Positions 8,788-16,003 of a stretch of 64,000 nucleotides of DNA are shown here, piece after piece. Position 1 is the stretch's first letter, and each line of letters starts with the position of its first letter. Source of the stretch: an uncultured Erythrobacter sp. (GTDB taxonomy: Bacteria; Pseudomonadota; Alphaproteobacteria; Sphingomonadales; Sphingomonadaceae); the NCBI GenBank assembly GCA_947501005.1, contig CANMTU010000001.1, forward strand, positions 2,380,501-2,444,500, read 5' to 3'. The notes below the pieces were generated by a model. The model saw nothing but the letters and a program-made list of their open reading frames with translations. It did no database searches and was not told the origin of the DNA. Made by a program: the position numbers and the translations under genes.

Positions 8788-9078
8788 ATGGGCGAGTACG
8801 AACCGGAAGACAGCCGCAAGGTGCATCAGGGCCAGGAATCGGGCGACGTCGGCAACGACCACGAGACATGGCGCGAGAAGGAACGGCCGCAGGACGGCGC
8901 CGGACAGAAGGACGGCGGCAAGGCACAGGGCGGCTACGGCAATGCCCAGAACGAACAGGGCACGAGCGAGCAGGACGTGGCCGACAGCGGTGAGCAGCAG
9001 GCCCGCCCCGCCCAGACCTCCAACCGCGAGGACGAACGGGCGATGGGCGATGCCGCCCGCCCGCTCGGCAAGGACTGA
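8788..9078 (+). CDS. small Gln/Gly/Asp-rich disordered protein, probably stress-induced
   Basis: 96 residues from ATG 8788, preceded by CGGAGAACGATC with GGAG at 8777-8780. The product is extremely hydrophilic, with almost no hydrophobic residues: repeated GQ/DG/EQ pairs (KVHQGQESGD, GGYGNAQNEQGTSEQ) and no predicted core. This matches the hydrophilin style of proteins that protect cells from desiccation or osmotic stress. That role is inferred from composition and from the EcfG-like promoter, not from homology. Longer versions of the frame start upstream of the promoter and are unlikely. Confidence 0.75.
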   Translation: MGEYEPEDSRKVHQGQESGDVGNDHETWREKERPQDGAGQKDGGKAQGGYGNAQNEQGTSEQDVADSGEQQARPAQTSNREDERAMGDAARPLGKD

Positions 9079-9086
9079 GCGCTAGG

Positions 9087-9476
9087 CTATTTCCAGAACC
9101 ACCGCTGGCGCGCACCGCGCCGGCGGCGGTCAGCCCACATGCGGATATAGAGCCACAGGCCCGAAAAGGCGAAGAAGACCATAGCGAGGCCCGAGGCGAT
9201 CGAGATGGCAATGCCGATCGGGCCGAACTCCTCGCCTGAATGAAGATGATGGAACCAGCCCACCAGACTGCGCGGTCCGCTGGTCGGGCGCGGTGGGGAA
9301 CAGCGCCAGCCTTCCGGGCAGACGAAGCCGGCAGGCGGCTCCTGCGCCGCGAGTTCGGCTGCGCTCGGTTCGGCGATCGGCCACAACACCGCCCATTGGC
9401 TGGCGAGCCCGGTCAGGGCGATGAAGAGCAGGAATACCCCGAAGAAAACCGACAGCCAGCGATGCCATTTGCGCAT
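9087..9476 (-). CDS. PepSY-associated transmembrane protein
   Basis: 129 residues from ATG 9476. The first helix begins MRKWHRWLSVFFGVFLLF and the second lies near residues 95-115, ending in a basic tail. The periplasmic loop has two cysteines (FVCPEGWRCSPP) and GWFHHLHSGEEFG, the PepSY-TM motif found in membrane proteins linked to iron and siderophore uptake. A longer frame upstream reads through the operator region and is rejected. A Fur-like palindrome lies 14-31 bases before the start, fitting iron-responsive control. Its exact biochemical role is not known. Confidence 0.8.
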   Translation of the reverse strand: MRKWHRWLSVFFGVFLLFIALTGLASQWAVLWPIAEPSAAELAAQEPPAGFVCPEGWRCSPPRPTSGPRSLVGWFHHLHSGEEFGPIGIAISIASGLAMVFFAFSGLWLYIRMWADRRRRGARQRWFWK

Positions 9477-9490
9477 ACGCGCCCCCTCAA

Positions 9491-9507
9491 TTGCGATTGA
9501 TTTGCAA
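9491..9507 (-). promoter_or_regulatory. Fur-like iron box in front of the PepSY gene
   Basis: TTGCGATTGATTTGCAA (9491-9507) is a near-perfect palindrome of form TTGCRAWTSAWTYGCAA, close to the AT-rich inverted repeats bound by alphaproteobacterial Fur. It is centred about 23 bases before the PepSY start. Confidence 0.55.
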
Positions 9508-9626
9508 TTGCGGAAGCACAAGCGCGGCTCGCGTTCAAGCCTTACACGTACGATCGCGAAAAAACCTTGCTGGTTAGAGACCGGCGGTCGGTTGACCCGT
9601 CTTGGCGGCCAGCCGTGGACGGCGGC

Positions 9627-9651
9627 GGAACGAGCCGGGCCGGCTACCGTT
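9627..9651 (+). promoter_or_regulatory. EcfG-type (general stress sigma factor) promoter, exact match
   Basis: GGAAC at 9627-9631, exactly 16 bases, then CGTT at 9648-9651. This fits the EcfG consensus fully and lies 35 bases before the DUF2171 start at 9686. Confidence 0.75.
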
Positions 9652-9685
9652 ACGAAACCATACACCTCATAACAGGAGAACGCTT

Positions 9686-9913
9686 ATGTTCGAGAAGATG
9701 CGCATCAAGGAACACATGGAAATCGCCGATGCCAACGGCCAGCACGTGGGTACGGTCGACGATACCGAGGACGATCGGATCAAGCTGACCAAGACCGACA
9801 GTTCGGACGGCACGCACCACTACATCCCGCTCGACGCGGTCGACCGGATCGACGACAACCGGATCTATCTGAAGGCCGGCGCAGCCATTCCCAGCGGGGC
9901 CGGCGCCAACTAA
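9686..9913 (+). CDS. DUF2171 family small protein
   Basis: 75 residues. ATG 9686 is preceded by AACAGGAGAACGCTT, a strong ribosome site. The sequence MRIKEHMEIADANGQHVGTVD, followed by IKLTKTDS and HHYIPLDAVDRIDDNRIYL, is the DUF2171 pattern, a small beta-rich fold related to PRC-barrel-like domains. The exact EcfG promoter upstream and the terminator downstream make it a single-gene unit. The function is unknown, but stress induction is a testable prediction. Confidence 0.88.
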   Translation: MFEKMRIKEHMEIADANGQHVGTVDDTEDDRIKLTKTDSSDGTHHYIPLDAVDRIDDNRIYLKAGAAIPSGAGAN

Positions 9914-9930
9914 GCCGCCCGCTTCTAAAC

Positions 9931-9967
9931 AAAAAGGCCCGCCGGTATCGCACCGGCGGGCCTTTTT
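9931..9967. terminator. bidirectional terminator between DUF2171 gene and nrdA
   Basis: GGCCCGCCGGT (9936-9946) pairs with ACCGGCGGGCC (9952-9962), flanked by AAAAA on the left and TTTTT on the right. It therefore works for the plus-strand DUF2171 gene and for nrdA on the minus strand. Confidence 0.92.
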
Positions 9968-10008
9968 CGTATGGGCCGGCCTTGTCTGCGCGGGGCGCCC
10001 CGCCGCCC

Positions 10009-12060
10009 TTACTGGCAGGCGAGGCATTCCTCGTAATCGGTCTGCTCGCCCGCATTGGCCGACAGTTCGAACTTGGTCGCGTCCTTGGTGTTGTCTGCCT
10101 CCACGCCGCCGGCGAAACCGGCGCGCTGCACCGACTTGGAGCGGAGGTAGTAAAGCGACTTGATACCCTTCTCCCACGCCTGGAAGTGCAGCATCATCAG
10201 GTCCCACTTGTCGACATCGGCGGGGATGAAGAGGTTCAGGCTCTGGGCCTGGTCGATATAGGGCGTCCGGTCGGCGGCGAATTCGAGGAGCCAGCGCTGG
10301 TCGATCTCGAAACTGGTCTTGAAGGTCGCCTTCTCGTCCGGGGTGAGGAAATCGAGGTGCTGGACGCTGCCGCCCTTCTCCAGGATCGAGTTCCACACAT
10401 TGGTGGAATCCTTGCTCTTCTTGCGCAGCAGCTTTTCCAGATACGGGTTCTTGACCACGAAGCTGCCCGACAGGGTCTTGTGGGTGTAGATGTTCGCCGG
10501 GATCGGTTCGATGCAGGCGCTGGTGCCGCCGCAGATGATGCTGATCGACGCGGTCGGGGCGATCGCCATCTTGCAGCTGAACCGCTCCATCGCGCCCATT
10601 TCCTCGGCGTCGGGGCAGGCGCCGCGTTCCTGCGCGAGCAGCATCGAGGCCTCGCTGGCGCGTGACTGGATGTGCTTGAACATCTTCAGGTTCCACACCT
10701 TCGCCATCGGGCTTTCGAAGCCGATATTCTTCGCCTGAAGGAAAGAGTGGAAGCCCATCACACCGAGGCCGACCGAGCGTTCGCGCATGGCGGAATACTT
10801 GGCGCGCGCCATTTCGTCGGGCGCGCGGTCGATATAATCCTGCAGCACGTTGTCGAGGAAGCGCATGATGTCTTCCACGAACTGCTTCTCGCCGCTCCAC
10901 TCGTCCCACCGTTCGAGGTTGAGCGAGGAGAGGCAGCACACCGCCGTCCGGTCGTTGCCGAGGTGGTCGCGGCCCGTCGGCAGGGTGATCTCGCTGCACA
11001 GGTTCGAGGTCGACACCTTGAGGCCCAGTTCGCGGTGGTGCTTGGGCATCATGCGGTTCACCGTGTCGGAGAACACGATATAGGGTTCGCCCGTCGCGAG
11101 ACGCGTCTCGACCAGCTTCTGGAACAGGCTGCGCGCGTCCACCGTCTTGCGCACGCTGCCATCGCGTGGGCTGACGAGGTCGAAATCCTCGCCATTGCGC
11201 ACCTTTTCCATGAATTCGTCGGACAGCAGCACGCCGTGATGGAGGTTCAGCGCCTTGCGGTTGAAATCGCCGCTTGGCTTGCGGATCTCGAGGAATTCCT
11301 CGATTTCCGGATGGCTGACGTCGAGATAGCAGGCCGCCGATCCGCGGCGCAGCGAACCCTGGCTGATCGCCAGCGTCAGGCTGTCCATCACCCGCACGAA
11401 GGGGATGATGCCGCTGGTCTTGCCGTTGAGGCCGACCGGTTCGCCGATGCCGCGCACATTGCCCCAATAAGTGCCGATGCCGCCGCCCTTGCTGGCCAGC
11501 CAGACATTCTCGTTCCAGGTATTGACGATGCCTTCCAGGCTGTCGTCAACCGAGTTCAGATAGCACGAGATGGGCAGGCCGCGATTGGTGCCGCCGTTCG
11601 ACAGCACCGGGGTCGCCGGCATGAACCACAACTTCGAGATATAGTCGTAGAGCCGCTGCGCATGGGCCGCATCGTCGGCATAGTAATCGGCGACGCGGGC
11701 GAACAGGTCCTGGTAGCTTTCGCCGGGCAGCAGATAGCGGTCGGTCAGGGTTTCCTTGCCGAATTCGGTCAGCAGGGCATCGCGTGCCTCGTCGGTCCGC
11801 ACGTCGAACCGGCGATCGAGGATCTTCTTGCTGTCGGGCTCCTCGGTCTTGGCCTTGAGCACCTGGCTCATCGCCCCGGCGAGCGCGGCATCGGCCGTCT
11901 CGCCGACGAGGTCGGCGCCACCAGCGTCGGATGTGTCCGGCTTCGCCGCCTTGCCGGACCGCTTGCGCGATGCGGGCGCGGGGGCCGCATCGGCGATATC
12001 GCTTTCGGTTTCGAGTTCGAATGCCATCGCCGTATCGTCTCCGCTCTTGAAATCCATCAT
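10009..12060 (-). CDS. nrdA: class I ribonucleotide reductase, large (alpha) subunit, without an ATP-cone
   Basis: 683 residues. It reduces ribonucleoside diphosphates together with NrdB. Active-site cysteines are visible in LPISCYLNSV, NLCSEI and AVCCLSSLNL, and the C-terminal redox shuttle is ECLACQ. The barrel signatures GLGVMGFHSFLQ and IAPTASISIICGGTSACIEP are present. Residues 1-75 are low-complexity Ala/Asp/Lys sequence and then the core starts (KILDRRFDVRTDEARD); no ATP-cone (the usual N-terminal overall-activity regulatory domain) can be seen. ATG codons at 12057 and 12060 compete for the start. A terminator shared with the DUF2171 gene follows. Confidence 0.97.
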   Translation of the reverse strand: MMDFKSGDDTAMAFELETESDIADAAPAPASRKRSGKAAKPDTSDAGGADLVGETADAALAGAMSQVLKAKTEEPDSKKILDRRFDVRTDEARDALLTEFGKETLTDRYLLPGESYQDLFARVADYYADDAAHAQRLYDYISKLWFMPATPVLSNGGTNRGLPISCYLNSVDDSLEGIVNTWNENVWLASKGGGIGTYWGNVRGIGEPVGLNGKTSGIIPFVRVMDSLTLAISQGSLRRGSAACYLDVSHPEIEEFLEIRKPSGDFNRKALNLHHGVLLSDEFMEKVRNGEDFDLVSPRDGSVRKTVDARSLFQKLVETRLATGEPYIVFSDTVNRMMPKHHRELGLKVSTSNLCSEITLPTGRDHLGNDRTAVCCLSSLNLERWDEWSGEKQFVEDIMRFLDNVLQDYIDRAPDEMARAKYSAMRERSVGLGVMGFHSFLQAKNIGFESPMAKVWNLKMFKHIQSRASEASMLLAQERGACPDAEEMGAMERFSCKMAIAPTASISIICGGTSACIEPIPANIYTHKTLSGSFVVKNPYLEKLLRKKSKDSTNVWNSILEKGGSVQHLDFLTPDEKATFKTSFEIDQRWLLEFAADRTPYIDQAQSLNLFIPADVDKWDLMMLHFQAWEKGIKSLYYLRSKSVQRAGFAGGVEADNTKDATKFELSANAGEQTDYEECLACQ

Positions 12061-12282
12061 GCCGTCCGCCGCTCTTTCCGTTCTGCCAAGCGTTTCGCAC
12101 GCTTGGATGTTCCAGTTGTGTTCGACTCGCGGCCCGACCGCTTGCCTACCAGTGTTGCAGGCCCAGGGGGCGAAAACTTCTCCACCCTTTTGCCCACAGG
12201 CGTTGCCGAATATGCCCCTTCAGGAAGATGGGCCTTTTCTGCGCAAACGCTAGGTCTTGTGGTCCGCTTGCGCAGACCTCCC

Positions 12283-12315
12283 CACTATAGTGTATAAGCG
12301 GCGGCGTGCACGCAA
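12283..12315 (-). promoter_or_regulatory. possible nrdA promoter with embedded 10-bp palindrome
   Basis: On the minus strand TTGCGT (12310-12315) is separated by 17 bases from CACTAT (12287-12292). The -10 lies within the perfect palindrome CACTATAGTG (12283-12292). NrdR boxes are longer (16 bp) but share the CACTAT/ATAGTG edges, so operator function is only a guess. The 5' leader would be about 220 bases. Confidence 0.35.
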
Positions 12316-12498
12316 GAGGGTTTACGGCTCTTAACCGGGTTGCGGAAGGATGTGGCGGGCTGCCTCGTCGGCGCCGCGCCCCGCGACGCGTGGACCAAGC
12401 TGGCTTTCCCATGACCGCAAGCCCGAATTTCGATTTGGGGATAAGTTTTGCCGCGCCAAATGCGGGCGCGTCGGCGTGGGATCGAGAGGCGCGAACAA

Positions 12499-12524
12499 GG
12501 GGCCCCGCCTTTCAGCGGAGCCCC
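12499..12524 (-). terminator. hairpin, possible terminator of the gene at 12600
   Basis: GGGGCCCCGC (12499-12508) pairs with GCGGAGCCCC (12515-12524) with one mismatch and a six-base loop. On the minus strand it lies about 75 bases past the stop at 12600, but the T run that follows is poor. Confidence 0.4.
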
Positions 12525-12599
12525 CGTCTGGCCAGGACACGACATACGGGTGTAACCCGCAGACTGGTTGCGCCCCGACGTCGAGGCGGCCAAATCCTG

Positions 12600-13121
12600 C
12601 TACGGCCGGGAAGCCGCAGCGCTGGTCGCTCCGAACGTCAGAACGGCGCGGCCCTGCGTTCCGGCAGTGCGGAGGCGCTCGGCCTCCAGCTGCTGGAACC
12701 GGCGCTGCAACCGGTCGCCCTCGCGTTCGCTGTTCGCGAAAACGATGTTCGCTTGGAAGACATTGTTTTCCCGAATGCCGGACGGCAACGGCGCAAGGCT
12801 CGACAGGCGCAGCACCGCGCGCTGTGCCGTCCGGTCGAGGACGTTCGTGCCCGACGACCGGTAGATCGTCAGATCGCGTGTCCCGCCCGTGGGCGTCGCA
12901 TGAAACCGGACCGACACCATGCCGGACCGGTCGAACCGATAGGGCAGGTGCGTTCTCGCTATCTGCGTCTGCAGATCACGAGTAACGTCGCGGGTAAAGA
13001 CGTCCATCGGGCGCCCGGTCACGACGATCCCTGGCGCCGCACTGGCAAGCGGGGCCAACGGCACGGCGAGCACCGCGGCACTGGCTGCCAAAGCTAACAA
13101 CAAGACTATTGATTTGAACAT
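12600..13121 (-). CDS. exported protein with a TonB-C-like domain
   Basis: 173 residues from ATG 13121, preceded by AAAGG. An N-terminal signal peptide (MFKSIVLLLALAASAAVLA, cut near residue 29) leads to a domain with DLQTQIARTHLPYRFDRSGMVSVRF and the pattern IYRSSGTNVLDRTAQRAVLRLSSLAPLP. This resembles the C-terminal domain of TonB ('TonB family protein' in the energy-transducer sense), without the TonB membrane anchor-Pro linker. It may be a periplasmic adaptor. It is flanked by gene-free DNA on both sides and seems to be a single-gene unit. Confidence 0.68.
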   Translation of the reverse strand: MFKSIVLLLALAASAAVLAVPLAPLASAAPGIVVTGRPMDVFTRDVTRDLQTQIARTHLPYRFDRSGMVSVRFHATPTGGTRDLTIYRSSGTNVLDRTAQRAVLRLSSLAPLPSGIRENNVFQANIVFANSEREGDRLQRRFQQLEAERLRTAGTQGRAVLTFGATSAAASRP

Positions 13122-13341
13122 GAGATCAACCTTTCCACCAAAAAGGATGATCGGCCGCAGAGAGTATCGCATGGTTGCGACTAAATAAGACAGCGATAAC
13201 GGTCTTCAGTCGATCGCGGTCGAGCCGGTCTGCGGGCGACTCGACGTGGCAATTATCTGCCCGGTTCGGGTAAAAGTCAAACTTGTACTGGACAACGCCG
13301 CAATTCGATTGCAACCGAGCCGGCGTTCGATTTCCGCCTGC

Positions 13342-14247
13342 TCAGCCGTTGGCTGCCTGCCCTGCGCTGGCCCTGGCATGGGCTGCGATCTCGCCTGTCA
13401 GTTCGTCGACCAGTTCGAGCGGCAGGTCGTGACCCCAGCCCGGAATGGTCCTGATCCTCGCGCCGGGAATGCAGGCCGCCGTATCGCGGCCGCCCTCGCA
13501 CGGAACCAGCGGATCGTCCTCGCCATGCAGCACCAGCGTCGGCACGATGATGCCGCGCACCATCGCGCTGCGATCGCCGTCGGCTACGATTGCGGCGAGA
13601 TGCCGGGTCGGCCCTTCGGGATAGTAGCTGCGGCGGATCGTTGCCTGCACCCGCTCGCGCAGCCGCTCCTCCTCGGTGGGATAGGCGGGACTGCCGATGG
13701 TGCGCGACAGCATCATGCCGTGATCGATCAGCGCCGCCTCGTCGTCGCCTTTCGGCCGCGTCACCAGCGCGTTCAGCGCAGCCTTGCGCGCTGGCGGAAG
13801 TTTCGGATTGCCGGTGGTGGAAAAGACCTGCGTGAAACTCAGGCAACGCTCGGGATGCCTGGCCGCCATATGTTGCGCGATCATGCCGCCCATGCTCGCG
13901 CCGACGATATGCGCCTGCCCGATGCCGAGCGCGTCGAGCAGGCCAAGCCCATCCTCCGCCATATCCGCCAGCGTATAGGGGACCTTGGGCGTGAGGCCGA
14001 TCTTCGACAGCAGTGTCAGCTTGACCGGGCCGGGCGTCTTCACGCCGTCGAATTTTTCGCTCAACCCGATATCGCGATTGTCGTAGCGGATTACGCGGAA
14101 GCCTTCGCCCGCCAGCGCATCGACCAGTTCGTCGGGCCACAGGGTCAGTTGCGCCCCGAAGCCCATGACCAGCAGCATGGCGGGCGCATCGGGATCGCCC
14201 GCTTCCTCGTAATGAATGTCGATCCCGTTCGCCTTGACCTTCGGCAT
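13342..14247 (-). CDS. alpha/beta hydrolase
   Basis: 301 residues, complete fold. The nucleophile elbow is GASMGGMIAQH, the acid lies in LVLHGEDDPLVP and the histidine in IPGWGHDLPLEL; the oxyanion strand is LLVMGFGAQLTLWPDELVDAL. FRVIRYDNRDIGLSEKFDG is the cap-adjacent segment common in esterase and epoxide-hydrolase relatives. The triad is intact, so it should be active, but the substrate cannot be read from sequence. It stands alone on its strand, with a small membrane protein on the other side. Confidence 0.9.
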   Translation of the reverse strand: MPKVKANGIDIHYEEAGDPDAPAMLLVMGFGAQLTLWPDELVDALAGEGFRVIRYDNRDIGLSEKFDGVKTPGPVKLTLLSKIGLTPKVPYTLADMAEDGLGLLDALGIGQAHIVGASMGGMIAQHMAARHPERCLSFTQVFSTTGNPKLPPARKAALNALVTRPKGDDEAALIDHGMMLSRTIGSPAYPTEEERLRERVQATIRRSYYPEGPTRHLAAIVADGDRSAMVRGIIVPTLVLHGEDDPLVPCEGGRDTAACIPGARIRTIPGWGHDLPLELVDELTGEIAAHARASAGQAANG

Positions 14248-14368
14248 GTCGCTCTCCCTCTTATGCGCGCATCAAAGCATGGCCGCCCGGGACCTGTCCA
14301 TCCGTCCGGCACGATTGCCCGGCCCGCAGGTTGTGCAAGGACGGGATCGCGAACACGGAAAGGCACGC

Positions 14369-14605
14369 ATGTTCAATATCATCGGGGCGATCATCGCCGG
14401 ACTGATCGTGGGGGCGCTCGCCCGCTTTTTCTATCCCGGCGCGGTCGAGATGGACTTCCTCACGACCATCCTGCTGGGTGTCGGCGGTTCGCTGCTGGCG
14501 GGGCTGGTGGTGCATCGCGGGCGGCCCGGCGTGCACCGGGCCGGCTGCCTCTCCAGCATCCTCGGGGCCATGGCGCTGATCCTGCTGGGCCGGGTCTTCC
14601 TCTAG
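14369..14605 (+). CDS. GlsB/YeaQ/YmgE family small membrane protein
   Basis: 78 residues with three hydrophobic segments and the family start IIGAIIAGLIVGALARFFYPG. Members are small, Gly-rich inner-membrane proteins often induced by stress. The ATG at 14369 is preceded by GGAAAGG. Its TAG overlaps the stop of gltX, which runs towards it on the other strand (4-base overlap). The function is not known. Confidence 0.85.
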   Translation: MFNIIGAIIAGLIVGALARFFYPGAVEMDFLTTILLGVGGSLLAGLVVHRGRPGVHRAGCLSSILGAMALILLGRVFL

Positions 14606-15957
14606 CCGGCCGCCCGGGCCAGCCGCCGCATGGCGCGTTCCCGGCCGATCAGGGGCAGCAGTTCGCCCATGTCCGGCCCATGGTCGCGCCCCGTCAGCGC
14701 CTGGCGCAGCGGCAGGAACAGCGGCTTGCCCTTGCGGCCCGTGCGCTCTTTCAAGGCGGCGGTCAGGTCGCGCCAGATGTCGCCCGACCAGTCGAGATCG
14801 GCAAGCGTCGTGTGTGCTTCCTCCAGATAGGCGGCATCCTCGGGAGCGAAGGGCGGCGTCTCGACCGGGCCAGTGACGAGCCGCCACCACTCCTGCGCCT
14901 CGCCCACTGTCGCAAGGTTCGGGCGAATGGCGTGCCAACCGGCCTCGTCCATCCCCTCAGGCAGGCGCGGCGCGACATCCGCATAGTCGAGCTGATGAAC
15001 GATCCCGGCATTGAGGCGATCGAGTTCGGTATCGTCGAACTTGGCCGGCGCGCGCCCGAAAGTGCCGAGATCGAAGGTCTTGACCAAGGTCGCGCGGTCC
15101 GCAATCGGTTCGATCGGCTGCGAGGTGCCGAGCCGTGCCAGGAGGGCGAGCAGCGCCTCGGGCTCGATCCCGCGCTCGCGAAACGCATCGCATCCCAGCG
15201 AGCCCAGCCGTTTGGACAGCTTCCCCTCGCGCCCCACCAGCAGCGCCTCGTGCGCGAAACGGGGCGTGCGACCATCGGGATAGCGCGCGGCGATCAGGGC
15301 GGTGAAGATCTGGCTTTGCACGGCGGTGTTCGAGACATGGTCTTCTCCACGAAGGACGTCGGTAACGCCCATGTCGAGATCGTCGACCGCGCTCGGCAGC
15401 ATGTAGAGCCAGCTGCCATCGGCCCGCCGCACGACCGGGTCCGACAATTGGGCGGCGTCGAACACCTGCCTGCCGCGCACCCCGTCGTCCCATTCGATCC
15501 GCTCCGCATGGTCGAGCCTGAACCGCCAGTGCGGGGCGATGCCCTCCGCCTGTTTCGCGGCGATCTCGTCCTCGCTCAGGGACAGGGCAGCGCGGTCGTA
15601 GATCGGGGGGAGGCCTCGCCCGAGCGCGATCTTGCGCTTGAGATCGAGTTCCTGCGCCGTCTCGAAGGCAGGATAGACCCTCCCGGCCGCGCGCAAGGCC
15701 GCGAACGCCGCCTCGTAGGTTTCCAGCCGTGCCGACTGCCGCGCTTCGGCATCCGGTGCGAGGCCCAGCCAGGCAAGATCGGCGCGGATCGCCTCGACAT
15801 ACTCTTCCCGGCTGCGCTCGGCGTCGGTGTCGTCGATCCGCAGGATGAATGTGCCGCCGCTCTTTCGCGCCAGCAGCCAGTTATGCAGCGCGGTGCGGAT
15901 ATTGCCGACATGAAGGCGCCCGGTGGGCGACGGGGCGAAGCGCGTGATCGTGGTCAT
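14602..15957 (-). CDS. gltX: glutamate--tRNA ligase
   Basis: 451 residues, class I aminoacyl-tRNA synthetase of the non-canonical length group often called GltX2 in alphaproteobacteria (which frequently have two copies). The HIGH-type motif is PSPTGRLHVGN near residue 10 and the KMSKS-type motif is GKLSKRLGS near residue 243. LRIDDTDAERS and the glutamate pocket segment (DVLRGEDHVSNT) are intact. It may charge tRNA-Gln or tRNA-Glu; in bacteria with two enzymes, discrimination differs. The start ATG is at 15957. It abuts a small membrane protein tail to tail. Confidence 0.96.
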   Translation of the reverse strand: MTTITRFAPSPTGRLHVGNIRTALHNWLLARKSGGTFILRIDDTDAERSREEYVEAIRADLAWLGLAPDAEARQSARLETYEAAFAALRAAGRVYPAFETAQELDLKRKIALGRGLPPIYDRAALSLSEDEIAAKQAEGIAPHWRFRLDHAERIEWDDGVRGRQVFDAAQLSDPVVRRADGSWLYMLPSAVDDLDMGVTDVLRGEDHVSNTAVQSQIFTALIAARYPDGRTPRFAHEALLVGREGKLSKRLGSLGCDAFRERGIEPEALLALLARLGTSQPIEPIADRATLVKTFDLGTFGRAPAKFDDTELDRLNAGIVHQLDYADVAPRLPEGMDEAGWHAIRPNLATVGEAQEWWRLVTGPVETPPFAPEDAAYLEEAHTTLADLDWSGDIWRDLTAALKERTGRKGKPLFLPLRQALTGRDHGPDMGELLPLIGRERAMRRLARAAG

Positions 15958-16003
15958 GGTGCCGCGCCGATAGCGCAGCGGTCGAACGATGGCGAGAGGC
16001 GCG

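Larger units (their letters stand above)
12061..12599. other. 539-bp intergenic region upstream of nrdA
   Basis: Frames crossing this stretch look like shadows. It holds a possible nrdA promoter (12283-12315), a hairpin at 12499-12524 that may end the minus-strand gene at 12600, and an inverted repeat AGGTCT...AGACCT (about 12251-12278). I see no RNA gene. Confidence 0.5.

Noticed and set aside
12283..12292. The CACTATAGTG palindrome as a true NrdR box
   Set aside because: NrdR sites are 16 bp with a fixed pattern and usually paired; this one is 10 bp, single, and overlaps the -10. Kept only as part of a possible promoter.
10672..12297. A 541-codon frame opposite nrdA
   Set aside because: Shadow of nrdA; no ribosome site and no family.
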